Shown here piece by piece: positions 1 through 11,067 of a DNA stretch of 64,000 nucleotides. The position numbers and the translations under genes are program-made. The notes beneath the pieces are model-generated. The model had not been told where the DNA came from and searched no databases. It was given only the letters and a program-made list of their open reading frames with translations. This stretch comes from Xanthomonas albilineans (GTDB taxonomy: Bacteria; Pseudomonadota; Gammaproteobacteria; Xanthomonadales; Xanthomonadaceae): the NCBI RefSeq assembly GCF_002939705.1, contig NZ_MDCB01000008.1, forward strand, positions 1-64,000, read 5' to 3'. The first letter of the stretch is position 1. Each line of letters opens with the position of its first letter.

Positions 1-1
1 C

Positions 2-181
2 CAACTCGGACAGCAGCGCAATGACCTCTTCATCCCGATTAGGACGGCGCCGATAGCGTGCCGTCGAGCGAGCCACGCCCAGCACCGAACAGGCCCGGCG
101 CTCGCTCCAGCCATGCGGCTCGATGAGCCAGGCAAGAAGTGGGCGCTTATGCGCCGGGTCTACAATGTTTTTGCGATGACA
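2..181 (-). CDS. IS3-family transposase orfB, 5' part only
   Basis: This frame overlaps the end of orfA and reads KRPLLAWLIEPHGWSERRAC followed by SVLGVARSTARYRRRPNRDEE, the N-terminal HTH_21 region that precedes the DDE integrase domain in IS3 OrfB. The overlap contains an A-rich stretch (GCAAAAACA on the minus strand), the usual site for programmed frameshifting that fuses OrfA and OrfB. The catalytic domain lies outside the window. Because the orfA upstream of it is truncated, expression of a working fusion is unlikely. Confidence 0.6.
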
Positions 182-378
182 TCCTTCAATGCATGGTTTT
201 CCATCGCAAGCTTGGCATACATCCGCTTGAGCTTGCCGTGTTCGGTTTCCAGGTCTCGAAGGCGCTGTACGTCAGCAGCCTCCATGCCGCCGTACTTGGA
301 CTTCCAGACGTAGTACGTCGCCTCGGAAATGCCCAGCTCATCGTTGGTCTCCTCGGTGGCTAGTCTGCACGGAGACCT
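160..378 (-). pseudogene. IS3-family orfA, 5'-truncated
   Basis: The frame reads GISEATYYVWKSKYGGMEA followed by a leucine-zipper-like helix and ends LKDVIAKTL-stop at 160-162. This is the C-terminal half of an IS3 orfA protein (end of the helix-turn-helix plus zipper). The normal N-terminus (about 30 residues beginning near M-K-x-S-R-F) is missing: an in-frame stop at 379-381 lies directly upstream and no start codon is present. The copy therefore looks dead on this side. Confidence 0.7.
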
Positions 379-415
379 CTAGCTATGGCTGGATCAATTT
401 TACGGGAGGCTGACA

Positions 416-555
416 AGGCAGGCCATCCGTCACCGTGCGACACGCGATGCCCGCGCAGGTCAGTTCGGGCAGGCTGATGAGCGCTCATTCATCCCACCTC
501 TGCATGCCATCACCCACATAGCGAATCGATCATGTGGAACGCGGCCTACACCAAC
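416..555. other. Gap between IS3 remnant and sucD terminator
   Basis: Short non-coding stretch with no convincing open frame, hairpin or promoter on either strand. It separates the outer end of the IS from the sucCD transcription terminator. Confidence 0.4.
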
Positions 556-585
556 GAAAAAGGCCTCGCACACGCGAGGCCTTTC
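556..585 (-). terminator. Rho-independent terminator of sucCD
   Basis: On the minus strand AAAGGCCTCGC and GCGAGGCCTTT pair across a four-base loop and are followed by a T-run. It lies about 60 bases past the sucD stop. Confidence 0.85.
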
Positions 586-645
586 CGACAGCCTTGCCGC
601 ACCGTCGCCGCAACCGGTTTGCGGCGACGACGCAGTGCTCGCGGC

Positions 646-1518
646 TTACTTCACCAGCGAAGCAATCGCCGCGCCCAGGTCGCCCGGCGAACGCACGGTC
701 TTGACGCCGGCCGCTTCCATCGCCGCGAATTTGCCTTCGGCCGTGCCCGAACCGCCGGAGGCGATCGCGCCGGCATGACCCATGCGCTTGCCCTTCGGCG
801 CGGAAGCGCCGGCGATGAAACCGACCACCGGCTTCTTGACGTGCTGCTTGATGTACGCAGCACCGGCTTCCTCGGCGGCACCACCGATTTCGCCGACCAT
901 GATGATGCCTTCGGTCTGCGGGTCTTCGTTGAACAGCTTGAGGCAGTCGACGAAGTTCAGGCCGTTGATCGGGTCGCCGCCGATGCCGATGACCGTGGAC
1001 TGGCCCAGGCCAGCGGCGGTGGTTTGCTTGACCGCTTCATAGGTCAGCGTGCCCGAGCGCGAGACGATGCCGATCTTGCCCTTCTGGTGGATGTGGCCGG
1101 GCATGATGCCGATCTTGCACTCGCCCGGGGTGATGATGCCAGGGCAGTTGGGGCCGACCAGCACCACGTCCGGATGCTGCTTCAGCACGTTCTTGACCCG
1201 CAGCATGTCCAGCACCGGGATGCCCTCGGTGATGCAGACGATGACCTTGATGCCGGCCGCTGCGGCCTCCAGGATCGCGTCGGCCGCGAACGGCGGCGGC
1301 ACGTAGATCACCGAGGCGTCGGCGCCGGTGGCCTGGACCGCTTCGCGCACGGTGTTGAACACCGGCAGGCCGATGTGGGTGCTGCCGCCCTTGCCGGGGG
1401 TCACGCCGCCGACGACCTGGGTGCCGTATTCCACCATCTGGGTGGCGTGAAAGGTGCCCTGCTGGCCAGTGAAGCCCTGCACGATGACCTTCGTCTTCTT
1501 GTTGATCAAAACAGACAT
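646..1518 (-). CDS. sucD: Succinyl-CoA synthetase, alpha subunit
   Basis: 290 residues, the usual length of SucD. With SucC it interconverts succinyl-CoA and succinate with nucleotide phosphorylation in the TCA cycle (cytoplasm). The N-terminus has the CoA-binding Rossmann fold ([15 protein letters not shown]) and the phosphorylated active-site histidine sits in GHAGAI near residue 248. The ATG is preceded by AGGAAGA. The gene starts 26 bases after the sucC stop, so both are one transcript ending at the hairpin at 556-585. Nothing unusual. Confidence 0.97.
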   Translation of the reverse strand: MSVLINKKTKVIVQGFTGQQGTFHATQMVEYGTQVVGGVTPGKGGSTHIGLPVFNTVREAVQATGADASVIYVPPPFAADAILEAAAAGIKVIVCITEGIPVLDMLRVKNVLKQHPDVVLVGPNCPGIITPGECKIGIMPGHIHQKGKIGIVSRSGTLTYEAVKQTTAAGLGQSTVIGIGGDPINGLNFVDCLKLFNEDPQTEGIIMVGEIGGAAEEAGAAYIKQHVKKPVVGFIAGASAPKGKRMGHAGAIASGGSGTAEGKFAAMEAAGVKTVRSPGDLGAAIASLVK

Positions 1519-1544
1519 GATTCTTCCTAAGTCTCGTGGAGGGT

Positions 1545-2708
<1,164 letters not shown>

Positions 2709-2999
2709 GCGTCACCGTGGGAGAAGGAACGACCGTCCCGCAGCGACCTGGAGCCTGAATGGCAGCCGGAGACGGTACGGACGGGGCGCCTATTGTCGCC
2801 GACCCTGGGCGGCGGCGCAAAAGCGCCAGTGCGCCGACCCCACCGGTCGAGCGCCGCGTATGCGCGTCGGCCATCCGCCATGGCTGGCACGCCCGCACCA
2901 TGACGGCGGGATCGCCATCCCGAAGCCTACCCCCTCTGCCATCCGCCACGACAGCGACACCCTATACTCGCGCCGTCCACCGCACGTCTGGAGTCCAGC

Positions 3000-4613
3000 T
3001 TGGCCACCAGCGCCTCGCTCATCGATCGCATCAAGTCCATCCCGCGCCGCGAACTGTATTTTTTTGCGCTGTACCGGATCCTGGTCGCCGGGTTGATCGC
3101 GGCATTGGTGTTCAGCCCACTCAGCACACTGATCGGCGAACCGCGTTTCCCGCAACTAGCGAACGAGCTGGCCACGGTCTATGTCTTCGTGGCACTGGCG
3201 CTGTTGTTATGGGGACGCAACGAACGTCACCTGCCCCCCATCGTGTGCTTCAGCACGGTCACCGACATCGCTGCGGCGACCGTGGCAGCGCATGCGCTGC
3301 CCGCCGCCAGCGCCGGTATCGCCATGATGCTGCTGTTCAATATCGCCGCATCGTCCATGATGCTGCGCCTGCGCTGGAGCATGGCGATCGCGCTGACTGC
3401 CTCGGCGGCGCTCCTGGCGGAATATCTCTGGACCATCCTGGACAGCGGCAACAACAGCCGCAGCTTGGCCGAATTGGCGATGTTCGCCACCAGCTACCTC
3501 GCGGTGGCTTACTTCTGCAATCGCATCGGGCGACGCGCGCGCATCAATCAGAGCCTGGCCGAACAGCGCGGCGCGGAGGTGGCGAACCTCTACGAAATCA
3601 ACGAACTGATCATCCGTCGCATGCGCACGGGCGTGTTGGTGGTCGACGGCCAGAACCGAGTCACTCTGGTCAACGAGGCGGCCTCGTTCCTGCTCGGCGA
3701 TACCGACAGTCACAGCGATAACGGCCAACTCAACCTGCTCCGTGCCGCGCCGGAGTTGGCGCGTCGCCTGCAACGCTGGCGCAATGGCTGGAACCAAGAG
3801 GAAAGCCCGCTGCAACTATCCCCGGACCAGCCGGAAGTACAACCGCGCTTCGCCCGGCTATTGGCCGAGGGCGAGCTCACCCTGGTGTTTCTCGACGACG
3901 CCACGGTAGTCTCGCGGCGCGCCGAGTCGCTGACACTGTCGGCAATGGGCCGCTTCTCGGCGAGCCTGGCCCATGAAATCCGTAATCCACTGGCAGCCAT
4001 CAACTACGCCTCACAGTTGCTGGAGGAATCCACGGCCATCGACAATGCCGACCGCCGCCTGTTGCAGATCATCCATCAGCAGTGCCAGCGCACCAACGGC
4101 ATTGTCGAGAGTGTGCTGGGACTGGCCCGACGCGAGCGCTCAAACCCCGAGAATCTAGACTTGGGTGCATTCTCGCGCCGCTTCGTGCTGGACTGCCAAC
4201 AGGGCCTGTCGATCGAGACCGACAGCATCGAGGCGATCCTTCCGCAGCACCCCGTGCATGCGTTGGTCGATCCCAAACATCTGCATCAAATCCTCAGTGC
4301 GCTGGTGCACAACGCACTCAAGTACGGCCGGGTGATGGAGGAACCGGCACGGGTACGGCTGCGCGTCTGCATGCAGGAACGCAACGCCATCGTCGACGTG
4401 ATGGACCGCGGCCCCGGCATTCCCGAGACAGTGGCGGCACAACTGTTCCGCCCATTCTTCACCACTTCCGAGCACGGCACCGGACTGGGCCTGTACATCG
4501 CCCGCGAACTGTGCCGCGCCAACCAGGCGCGCCTGGAGTACGTCCCGGTCCCAGCGGGAGGCGCCTGCTTTCGCGTCACCCTGCCCGGACCACACGCGAT
4601 GCTGGTGCGCTGA
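3000..4613 (+). CDS. pilS: PilS, sensor histidine kinase for pilin expression
   Basis: 537 residues. The first ~180 residues hold about six hydrophobic segments, the membrane anchor typical of PilS; a PAS-like segment follows (VLVVDGQNRVTLVNEAASFL). The dimerisation/phosphoacceptor motif is LAHEIRNPLAAINYASQLL with His near residue 325, and the ATPase domain carries NALKYG, DRGPGIP and GTGLGLYIA. It phosphorylates PilR. The start is a TTG; no in-frame ATG gives a better N-terminus, and a TATACT element lies about 32 bases upstream. It is followed by pilR after about 90 bases. Confidence 0.93.
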   Translation: MATSASLIDRIKSIPRRELYFFALYRILVAGLIAALVFSPLSTLIGEPRFPQLANELATVYVFVALALLLWGRNERHLPPIVCFSTVTDIAAATVAAHALPAASAGIAMMLLFNIAASSMMLRLRWSMAIALTASAALLAEYLWTILDSGNNSRSLAELAMFATSYLAVAYFCNRIGRRARINQSLAEQRGAEVANLYEINELIIRRMRTGVLVVDGQNRVTLVNEAASFLLGDTDSHSDNGQLNLLRAAPELARRLQRWRNGWNQEESPLQLSPDQPEVQPRFARLLAEGELTLVFLDDATVVSRRAESLTLSAMGRFSASLAHEIRNPLAAINYASQLLEESTAIDNADRRLLQIIHQQCQRTNGIVESVLGLARRERSNPENLDLGAFSRRFVLDCQQGLSIETDSIEAILPQHPVHALVDPKHLHQILSALVHNALKYGRVMEEPARVRLRVCMQERNAIVDVMDRGPGIPETVAAQLFRPFFTTSEHGTGLGLYIARELCRANQARLEYVPVPAGGACFRVTLPGPHAMLVR

Positions 4614-4700
4614 GAGGTGAGAATCGCTTCGCCAACACGCCAGCAACACCGCTAAATTGCCGCCCTCGCTCTTCCTCAACCATCAACCCTCTTTTTGCGC

Positions 4701-6089
4701 ATGAACGAAACCCGAAGCGCCCTGATCGTCGACGACGAGCGCGACATCCGCGAGTTACTGGTCCTGACCCTGGGCAGGATGGGCCTGCGCATCAGCACCG
4801 CCGCCAATTTGGCCGAAGCGCGCGAATTGCTGGCGAGCAATCGCTACGACCTGTGCATCACCGACATGCGCCTGCCCGACGGCAACGGCATCGAACTGGT
4901 CAGCGAGATTGCCAAGCACTATCCGCACACACCGGTGGCGATGATCACCGCCTTCGGCAGCATGGATCTGGCGGTGGAGGCGCTGAAGGCCGGCGCGTTC
5001 GACTTCGTCAGCAAGCCGGTCGACATCCAGATTCTGCGCGGCCTGGTCAAGCACGCGCTGGAACTCAACAACGCAACGCGTGCCGCCGCGCCAGCCCCGG
5101 CGCCGGAACATGCCAGCCGCCTGCTCGGCGCATCGGCGGCGATGGAGGCGCTGCGCAACACCATCGCCAAGGTGGCACGCAACCAAGCGCCGGTCTATAT
5201 CCTCGGCGAATCGGGCGTGGGCAAGGAACTGGTCGCCCGCACCATCCACGAACAGAGCGCACGCGCGGTCGGACCGTTCGTCCCGGTGAACTGCGGCGCG
5301 ATCCCCGCCGAACTGATGGAAAGCGAGTTCTTCGGGCATAAGAAAGGCAGCTTCACCGGCGCGCATGCCGATCAGGCCGGCCTGTTCCAGGCCGCGCACG
5401 GCGGTACCTTGTTCCTCGACGAAGTCGCCGAACTGCCGTTGCCGATGCAGGTCAAGTTGCTGCGCGCGATCCAGGAAAAATCGGTGCGCCCGGTCGGTGC
5501 CGCCACGGAAGTGCCTGTGGACGTGCGTATTCTCTCGGCAACCCACAAGGACCTGGCCGACCTGGTCGCCGAGGGCCGCTTCCGCCACGACCTGTATTAC
5601 CGCATCAACGTGATCGAACTACGCGTGCCGCCGCTGCGCGAACGTGCCAGCGACCTGCCGCACCTGGCCGCGGCGATTCTGTTGCGGCTGGCCAAGAGCC
5701 ACGGCCGGCCGGCCCCGTTGCTATCCTCCTCCGCACTGGACGCACTGAGCAGCTACGCCTTCCCCGGCAACGTGCGCGAACTGGAGAACATCCTCGAACG
5801 CGCCCTGGCGATGGCCGACGACGACCAGATCGATGCCGCGGATCTACGCCTCCCGCAACCCGGCAACAGCGCCCGGGCGGCGGCCGAGGCCGCCCCGGCG
5901 CTGCCGCCCGGCGTGGTCGACATCGACCCCGGTTCCTCGGCGCTGCCCTCCTATATCGAGCAGCTCGAACGCGCGGCGATCCAGAAAGCGCTGGAAGAAA
6001 ACCGCTGGAACAAGACCCGCACCGCCGCGCAACTCGGCATCACCTTCCGCGCCCTGCGCTACAAGCTGAAAAAGCTGGGGATGGAATAG
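4701..6089 (+). CDS. pilR: PilR, sigma-54-dependent response regulator
   Basis: 462 residues, NtrC class. Receiver domain first ([11 protein letters not shown], phosphoacceptor Asp near residue 55 in [11 protein letters not shown], lysine in FDFVSKPVD), then the AAA+ domain with Walker A GESGVGKE (~168), the sigma-54 contact loop written GSFTGA rather than GAFTGA (~216), and [13 protein letters not shown] Fis-type helix-turn-helix ends the protein ([20 protein letters not shown]). ATG at 4701 is preferred over an upstream TTG at 4695. PilR should act at the sigma-54 promoter upstream of pilA at 8643-8658. Confidence 0.95.
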   Translation: MNETRSALIVDDERDIRELLVLTLGRMGLRISTAANLAEARELLASNRYDLCITDMRLPDGNGIELVSEIAKHYPHTPVAMITAFGSMDLAVEALKAGAFDFVSKPVDIQILRGLVKHALELNNATRAAAPAPAPEHASRLLGASAAMEALRNTIAKVARNQAPVYILGESGVGKELVARTIHEQSARAVGPFVPVNCGAIPAELMESEFFGHKKGSFTGAHADQAGLFQAAHGGTLFLDEVAELPLPMQVKLLRAIQEKSVRPVGAATEVPVDVRILSATHKDLADLVAEGRFRHDLYYRINVIELRVPPLRERASDLPHLAAAILLRLAKSHGRPAPLLSSSALDALSSYAFPGNVRELENILERALAMADDDQIDAADLRLPQPGNSARAAAEAAPALPPGVVDIDPGSSALPSYIEQLERAAIQKALEENRWNKTRTAAQLGITFRALRYKLKKLGME

Positions 6090-6232
6090 ACCCCAGCGGG
6101 CCGGTCGCTACAAGGCATACCGCAACGCCGACACGACACCCTGCGTTGCCATCGACATCGCCTGGCATCCAAGGCATGTTGCGCAGATCACACGGCGGAG
6201 CGGCGCCCTGTCGCGCGCCGCCCCACTGCGCA

Positions 6233-7960
6233 TCAATCCTTGGTCACGCGGTTGATCTCGGCCAGACTGGTGATGCCATTGCGCGCCTTGAGCAAGGCCG
6301 ACTGACGCAGATCATTGACCCCGATCTTCTGCGCGGCGCTGGCGATGTCCATCGCGTTACCGCCCTGCAGCACGATCGCGGCGATTTCGTCGTTCATCGG
6401 CATCACCTGGTAGATGCCGGTGCGGCCCTTGTAGCCTTCGGTGCATTCCTCGCAACCGACCGGCTCGTACAACTGGATCCCCGCGGCGATGTCCGCTTCG
6501 GTGAAGCCTTCGGCCAGCAAGGCTTTATCCGGCAGCTTGACCGGGCGTTTGCAGTTGTTGCACAGCCGCCGCGCCAACCGCTGCGCGATCACCAAGGTCA
6601 CCGAACTGGTGATGTTGTAAGGCGCGATGCCCATGTTCATCAGACGCGCGATGGTCTGCGGCGCATCGTTGGTGTGCAGGGTGGACAGCACCATGTGACC
6701 GGTCTGCGCTGCCTTGATCGCGATCTCGGCGGTTTCCAAGTCGCGGATTTCGCCGACCATGATGATGTCCGGGTCCTGACGCAGGAACGAACGCAAGGCT
6801 GCGGCGAAGGTCATGCCGCGCTTGTTGTTCTGCTGCACCTGATTGACGCCCGGCAGACGGATTTCCACCGGGTCCTCGGCGGTGGAAATGTTGCGGGTTT
6901 CGTCGTTGAGAATGCCCAGCGCGGTATACAGCGACACCGTCTTGCCGGAGCCGGTCGGGCCGGTCACCAGCACCATGCCGTAGGGCTTATGGATCGCGTC
7001 CAGGAACAACTGCTGCTGTTCCGGCTCGTAGCCGAGCTTGTCGATGCCCAGCTTGGCCGCACTGCCGTCGAGAATACGCAGCACGATCTTCTCGCCGAAC
7101 AGCGTCGGCAGCGTGCTGACGCGGAAGTCGATCTGCTTGTTCTTGGACAGATTGAGCTTGATGCGCCCGTCCTGCGGCACGCGCTTCTCGGCGATGTCCA
7201 ACTGCGCCATCACCTTCAGCCGCGCGGCGATGCGCTGATTGAGCTTGACCGGCGCCTTGGCCACGTTCTTGAGCAGGCCATCGATGCGCAGGCGCACCCG
7301 GTAGTCGTCCTCGTAGGGCTCGAAATGGATATCCGAGGCACCGCGGCGGATCGCATCGATCAGCACCTTGTTGACGAACTTGACCACCGGCGTGTCGTCG
7401 CTCTTGGCGTCCATACCGGTGTCGCCGCTGCCGCCGTCCTCGTCACCGCCCACATCGAGGTTGTCCATGCCCTCGTCGTCGCCGCCCAACGCACTGCCGA
7501 GCGCATCGTTGCTGGAATGCCACTGCTCCAGCGTGCGCCGGATCTGGTCCTCATCGACCAGGATCGGCTCGACCGTGAGATTGGTATGAAACTTGATGTC
7601 GTCCAGCGCCCGGGTCTGGGTGGGATTGCTGATCCCCACGAACAGACGGCTACCGCGCTTGAACAGCGGCAGCACCTGGTGCTTGTGCAGCAGCTCCTCG
7701 CTGACCAGCTTCATCGCGTTCTGGCTGGCGTCGAACACCGAGGCATCCAGCAACGGCACACCGAATTCCACCGCATTGGCGGCGGCCAACTGCGCGGCGG
7801 TGACCAGCTTCTTCTCGGCGAACCATTGCGGCAGCGGAACCCTGGCCTCGGTGGCCTGGGCCATGGCGGCCCGCGCCGCGGCCTCCTCCAAGACCCCATC
7901 CTGAACGAGACGGCGGGCGATGCCGGTGATGCCGACGAGATTGGCTGATATGGCGCTCAT
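6233..7960 (-). CDS. pilB: PilB, type IV pilus extension ATPase
   Basis: 575 residues, full length for PilB. The N-terminal GspE-like domain is followed by the secretion-ATPase core: Walker A GPTGSGKT at about residue 331, the Walker B region DPDIIMVGEIRD, and paired cysteines CNNC and CEEC (about 468 and 502) that bind zinc. An acidic Gly-rich linker (GGDDEGMDNLDVGGDEDGG) sits before the core. It powers pilin polymerisation at the inner membrane. It lies downstream of pilA on the minus strand behind pilA's terminator and is therefore partly uncoupled from pilin expression. Confidence 0.96.
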   Translation of the reverse strand: MSAISANLVGITGIARRLVQDGVLEEAAARAAMAQATEARVPLPQWFAEKKLVTAAQLAAANAVEFGVPLLDASVFDASQNAMKLVSEELLHKHQVLPLFKRGSRLFVGISNPTQTRALDDIKFHTNLTVEPILVDEDQIRRTLEQWHSSNDALGSALGGDDEGMDNLDVGGDEDGGSGDTGMDAKSDDTPVVKFVNKVLIDAIRRGASDIHFEPYEDDYRVRLRIDGLLKNVAKAPVKLNQRIAARLKVMAQLDIAEKRVPQDGRIKLNLSKNKQIDFRVSTLPTLFGEKIVLRILDGSAAKLGIDKLGYEPEQQQLFLDAIHKPYGMVLVTGPTGSGKTVSLYTALGILNDETRNISTAEDPVEIRLPGVNQVQQNNKRGMTFAAALRSFLRQDPDIIMVGEIRDLETAEIAIKAAQTGHMVLSTLHTNDAPQTIARLMNMGIAPYNITSSVTLVIAQRLARRLCNNCKRPVKLPDKALLAEGFTEADIAAGIQLYEPVGCEECTEGYKGRTGIYQVMPMNDEIAAIVLQGGNAMDIASAAQKIGVNDLRQSALLKARNGITSLAEINRVTKD

Positions 7961-8030
7961 AACCGGGACCCTGTATCCAGAGGCGCTATCTTAGCGGTAT
8001 CGAGCAGAGGACTGATGCCACGTCATCACC

Positions 8031-8061
8031 ACAAAAAACAAACCCGCCTGATGGCGGGCTT
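8031..8061 (-). terminator. Rho-independent terminator of pilA
   Basis: On the minus strand CCCGCC-ATCA-GGCGGG is followed by TTTGTTTTTTG. It lies between pilA and pilB and would make pilA mostly monocistronic, as expected for the abundant major pilin. Confidence 0.85.
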
Positions 8062-8109
8062 GTCGTGACTGGAATGAGGGGCGGACGATTCCGATGGTCG
8101 CTCTTTCGA

Positions 8110-8547
8110 TCAGGCACCCGTGCAGGTATTTGGCACATACTTCTGCAAGGCCGTCGTCGTGCAGACCCAGTTCAAAGCACCACCAACGTTATTCGCGGTC
8201 AACTTCACTGTCTTGTTTTGTAGATTGGCATTGACACCCGCGGCGTTAAATGTCGCAGTGATGGTGCAAGCCGGAGCTGTGCCGCCCAAGTCGATTTTTG
8301 CGGTGTAATTGCCGGCATAACCGGTATTGGCTTCGAACCCATTCGCACCATTGGCCGGGCAGGCTCCCTGATTGGCATAGTACTCGGCCACCTGGGTCTT
8401 GAGCCCATCGGTGAGTGTCAGCGCTTCCGAGAACTGTGCACGAGCCAAATAATTCTGGTACTGCGGTATGGCAATCGCGGCCAGGATAGCAATGATCGCG
8501 ACCACGATCATCAGTTCGATCAGGGTAAAGCCCTGCTGCTTCTTCAT
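8110..8547 (-). CDS. pilA: Major type IV pilin (type IVa)
   Basis: 145 residues. The short leader MKKQQG is cut before F, giving the classic N-terminus [20 protein letters not shown] with Glu5 and a ~25-residue hydrophobic helix; PilD should cleave and methylate it. Four later cysteines include the pair that would close the C-terminal D-region ([15 protein letters not shown]). The length is typical of PilA. The ATG follows AGGGG at good spacing. A leader of about 85 bases separates it from the predicted sigma-54 start. It forms the pilus fibre used for twitching and adhesion. Confidence 0.96.
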   Translation of the reverse strand: MKKQQGFTLIELMIVVAIIAILAAIAIPQYQNYLARAQFSEALTLTDGLKTQVAEYYANQGACPANGANGFEANTGYAGNYTAKIDLGGTAPACTITATFNAAGVNANLQNKTVKLTANNVGGALNWVCTTTALQKYVPNTCTGA

Positions 8548-8642
8548 AACAAACCCCTAGAGTATGGCGTATAAGGTGTAGGCACTCGCCCGCGGAGCGT
8601 TCTCCCCGAGCGCCGCGGCGAAGCGCCACGTACAGGGTTCCA

Positions 8643-8658
8643 AGCAGACTGCGTGCCA
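8643..8658 (-). promoter_or_regulatory. Sigma-54 (-24/-12) promoter of pilA
   Basis: The minus strand reads TGGCACGCAGTCTGCT. The invariant GG and GC are separated by exactly 10 bases, as RpoN promoters require, and the -24 element TGGCACG is a perfect match. It lies about 95 bases upstream of the pilA ATG, in a locus that encodes the sigma-54 activator PilR. Confidence 0.88.
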
Positions 8659-8913
8659 ACTTTTCGCACCTCGCCGCATGACTCCCCGGACATATAATGC
8701 CCGATTACGGCGCACGGGAAGTAGCCAAGATTCGGGATCCGCGACGGGATGGGCTGGTCGCCCCCGAGGGTCAAAAACTGACGCACTGCGTCACTCGGCA
8801 ATCATCGACAACTGATCGCGACTTCCAGCAGCGCACGGATGCCAGGCGCCACGGAAACCGATACCATGCGGTGCATGTCCGCCCGGGGATGGCCGGACGG
8901 GGGAGACGACCTG

Positions 8914-10185
8914 ATGTCCGCAACTCGCAGCGCAGTCAAGAGCGCAGTCAAAAAAGAACCGGTCGCGCGCGCTACCAGCCAACAAATTCAGTTCGTCTGG
9001 GAGGGCACCGACAAGCGCGGCGTCAAGATGAAAGGCGAGCAGACGGCCAAGAACGCCAACCTGTTGCGCGCGGAACTGCGCCGCCAGGGGATCACCCCCA
9101 CCGTGGTCAAGCCCAAGCCCAAGCCCTTGTTCGGCGCGGCGGGCAGCAAGGTCACCCCCAAGGACATCGCCTTCTTCAGCCGGCAAATGGCGACGATGAT
9201 GAAGTCGGGCGTGCCCATCGTGGGTTCGTTGGAGATCATCGCCAGCGGGCACAAGAACCCGCGCATGAAAAAGATGGTCGAGCAGATCCGCACCGATATC
9301 GAAGGCGGCTCCTCGCTCTACGAAGCGATCAGCCGGCATCCAGTGCAGTTCGACGAGTTGTACCGCAACCTGGTCAAGGCCGGCGAAGGCGCCGGCGTGC
9401 TCGAAACCGTGCTGGAAACGGTGGCCACCTACAAGGAAAACATCGAAGCGCTGAAAGGCAAGATCAAGAAGGCCTTGTTCTATCCGGCCATGGTGATGGC
9501 CGTCGCAGTGATCGTCAGCTGCATCCTGCTGGTCTGGGTGGTGCCGCAGTTCGAGGACGTGTTCAAGGGCTTCGGCGCGCAACTGCCGGCCTTCACCCAG
9601 ATGATCGTGACGGCCTCGCGCTTCATGGTCGCGTATTGGTGGATGATGCTGATCGTGGTGATCGGCAGCATCGTGGGCTTCACCTTCGCCTACAAGCGCT
9701 CGCCAGCCATGCAGCATGGCATGGACCGGCTGATCCTGAAAGTGCCGGTCATCGGCCAGATCATGCACAACAGTTCGGTGGCGCGCTTCTCGCGCACCCT
9801 GGCAGTGACCTTCCGCGCCGGCGTGCCGTTGGTGGAAGCGCTGGACATCGTCGCTGGCGCCACCGGCAACAGCGTCTACGAAAAATCCGTCTTGCGCATG
9901 CGCGACGACGTGGCGGTCGGCTACCCGGTGAACGTGGCGATGAAGCAGACCAATCTGTTTCCGCACATGGTGATCCAGATGACCGCCATCGGCGAGGAGG
10001 CCGGCGCGCTGGACGCGATGCTGTTCAAGGTGGCCGAATACTTCGAACAGGAAGTCAACAACGCGGTCGATGCCTTGAGCAGCCTGATGGAACCGCTGAT
10101 CATGGTGTTCATCGGCACCATCGTCGGCGGCATGGTCATCGGCATGTATCTACCGATCTTCAAGCTGGCCTCGGTGGTGGGATAA
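8914..10185 (+). CDS. pilC: PilC, inner-membrane platform protein of the type IV pilus
   Basis: 423 residues with this start, the usual PilC length. Two GspF repeats are visible, beginning FSRQMATMMKSGVPIVGSLE and FSRTLAVTFRAGVPLVEALD, with three main membrane segments (near ALFYPAMVMAVAVIVSCILL, the middle WWMMLIVVIG segment and the C-terminal VFIGTIVGGMVIGMY). The ATG at 8914 follows GGGAGA; the frame stays open upstream but the extra residues do not fit the family. It pairs with PilB and PilA and is followed six bases later by pilD. It is divergent from pilA. Confidence 0.95.
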   Translation: MSATRSAVKSAVKKEPVARATSQQIQFVWEGTDKRGVKMKGEQTAKNANLLRAELRRQGITPTVVKPKPKPLFGAAGSKVTPKDIAFFSRQMATMMKSGVPIVGSLEIIASGHKNPRMKKMVEQIRTDIEGGSSLYEAISRHPVQFDELYRNLVKAGEGAGVLETVLETVATYKENIEALKGKIKKALFYPAMVMAVAVIVSCILLVWVVPQFEDVFKGFGAQLPAFTQMIVTASRFMVAYWWMMLIVVIGSIVGFTFAYKRSPAMQHGMDRLILKVPVIGQIMHNSSVARFSRTLAVTFRAGVPLVEALDIVAGATGNSVYEKSVLRMRDDVAVGYPVNVAMKQTNLFPHMVIQMTAIGEEAGALDAMLFKVAEYFEQEVNNAVDALSSLMEPLIMVFIGTIVGGMVIGMYLPIFKLASVVG

Positions 10186-10191
10186 GGCGCA

Positions 10192-11055
10192 ATGGCATTT
10201 CTCGATCAACACCCCGGCCTGGGCTACCCGGCCGCGGCGGGGCTGGGCCTGCTGGTGGGCAGCTTTCTCAACGTGGTGATCCTGCGCCTGCCCAAGCGCA
10301 TGGAATGGCAATGGAAGCGCGATTCGCGCGAGATTCTGGAGTTGCCAGACCTCTACGATCCAGCGCCCCCCGGCATCGTGGTGGAGCCGTCGCACTGCCC
10401 GCATTGCAAGCACCGGCTGGCCTGGTACGAGAACATTCCGCTGTTCAGTTGGCTGGCCCTGCGCGGCAAGTGCCGCTACTGCCATACCCCGATTTCGATC
10501 CAGTATCCGCTGGTAGAGCTGTTGACCAGCCTGCTGGTGGTCGCCAGCGTGTGGCGCTTCGGCTTCGGCTGGCAGGGCTTCGGTGCGATCGTGCTCAGTT
10601 GCTTCCTGGTCGCGTTGTCGGGGATCGATCTGCGCACCCGCCTGCTTCCGGATCAACTGACCTTGCCGCTGATGTGGCTGGGCCTGATCGGCAGTATGGA
10701 CAATCTGTACATGCCGGCCAAACCGGCCCTGCTCGGCGCGGCGGTCGGCTATGTGTCGCTGTGGTCGGTGTGGTGGCTGTTCAAGCAGATCACCGGCAAG
10801 GAAGGCATGGGCCATGGCGACTTCAAGCTGCTGGCCGCCATCGGCGCCTGGTGCGGGCTGAAGGGGATCCTGCCGGTCATCCTGATCTCCTCGCTGGTGG
10901 GCGCGATCCTGGGCTCGGCCTGGCTCGCGGCCAAGGGCCGCGACCGGGCGACGCCGATCCCGTTCGGCCCCTATCTGGCCATTGCCGGGTGGATCACCTT
11001 TTTCTGGGGCAGGCAGATCGTGGACACCTACCTGCACTGGTCCGGGCTGCGTTGA
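10192..11055 (+). CDS. pilD: PilD, type IV prepilin peptidase and N-methyltransferase
   Basis: 287 residues. An N-terminal membrane helix carries GSFLNVVILRLP; a cytoplasmic loop has the two CxxC pairs CPHCK and CRYCH; the catalytic aspartates lie in the helices around LSGIDLRTRLLPDQ and GHGDFKLLAAIGAW (the GxGDxK motif). Six to seven further hydrophobic segments follow. It cleaves and methylates PilA, minor pilins and type II secretion pseudopilins. Six bases after pilC and 12 bases before coaE, so one operon. Confidence 0.96.
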   Translation: MAFLDQHPGLGYPAAAGLGLLVGSFLNVVILRLPKRMEWQWKRDSREILELPDLYDPAPPGIVVEPSHCPHCKHRLAWYENIPLFSWLALRGKCRYCHTPISIQYPLVELLTSLLVVASVWRFGFGWQGFGAIVLSCFLVALSGIDLRTRLLPDQLTLPLMWLGLIGSMDNLYMPAKPALLGAAVGYVSLWSVWWLFKQITGKEGMGHGDFKLLAAIGAWCGLKGILPVILISSLVGAILGSAWLAAKGRDRATPIPFGPYLAIAGWITFFWGRQIVDTYLHWSGLR

Positions 11056-11067
11056 CGGGGCGGCGGC

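Larger units (their letters stand above)
1..415 (-). mobile_element. IS3-family insertion sequence remnant, cut by the window edge
   Basis: The minus strand carries the end of an IS3-type element. Its outer end is probably at 415, where the minus strand starts TGTCAGCCTCCCG, a TG-start terminus typical of transposable elements. Inside lie an orfA fragment and the start of orfB in the overlapping frame, the usual IS3 arrangement. The rest of the element lies beyond the left edge, so its length, other inverted repeat and target duplication cannot be seen. It sits just past the sucD terminator. Confidence 0.7.

Noticed and set aside
2963-2968. TATACT before pilS considered as a -10 promoter element
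   Set aside because: No acceptable -35 element was found at 16-18 bases upstream; it is mentioned only in the pilS entry.
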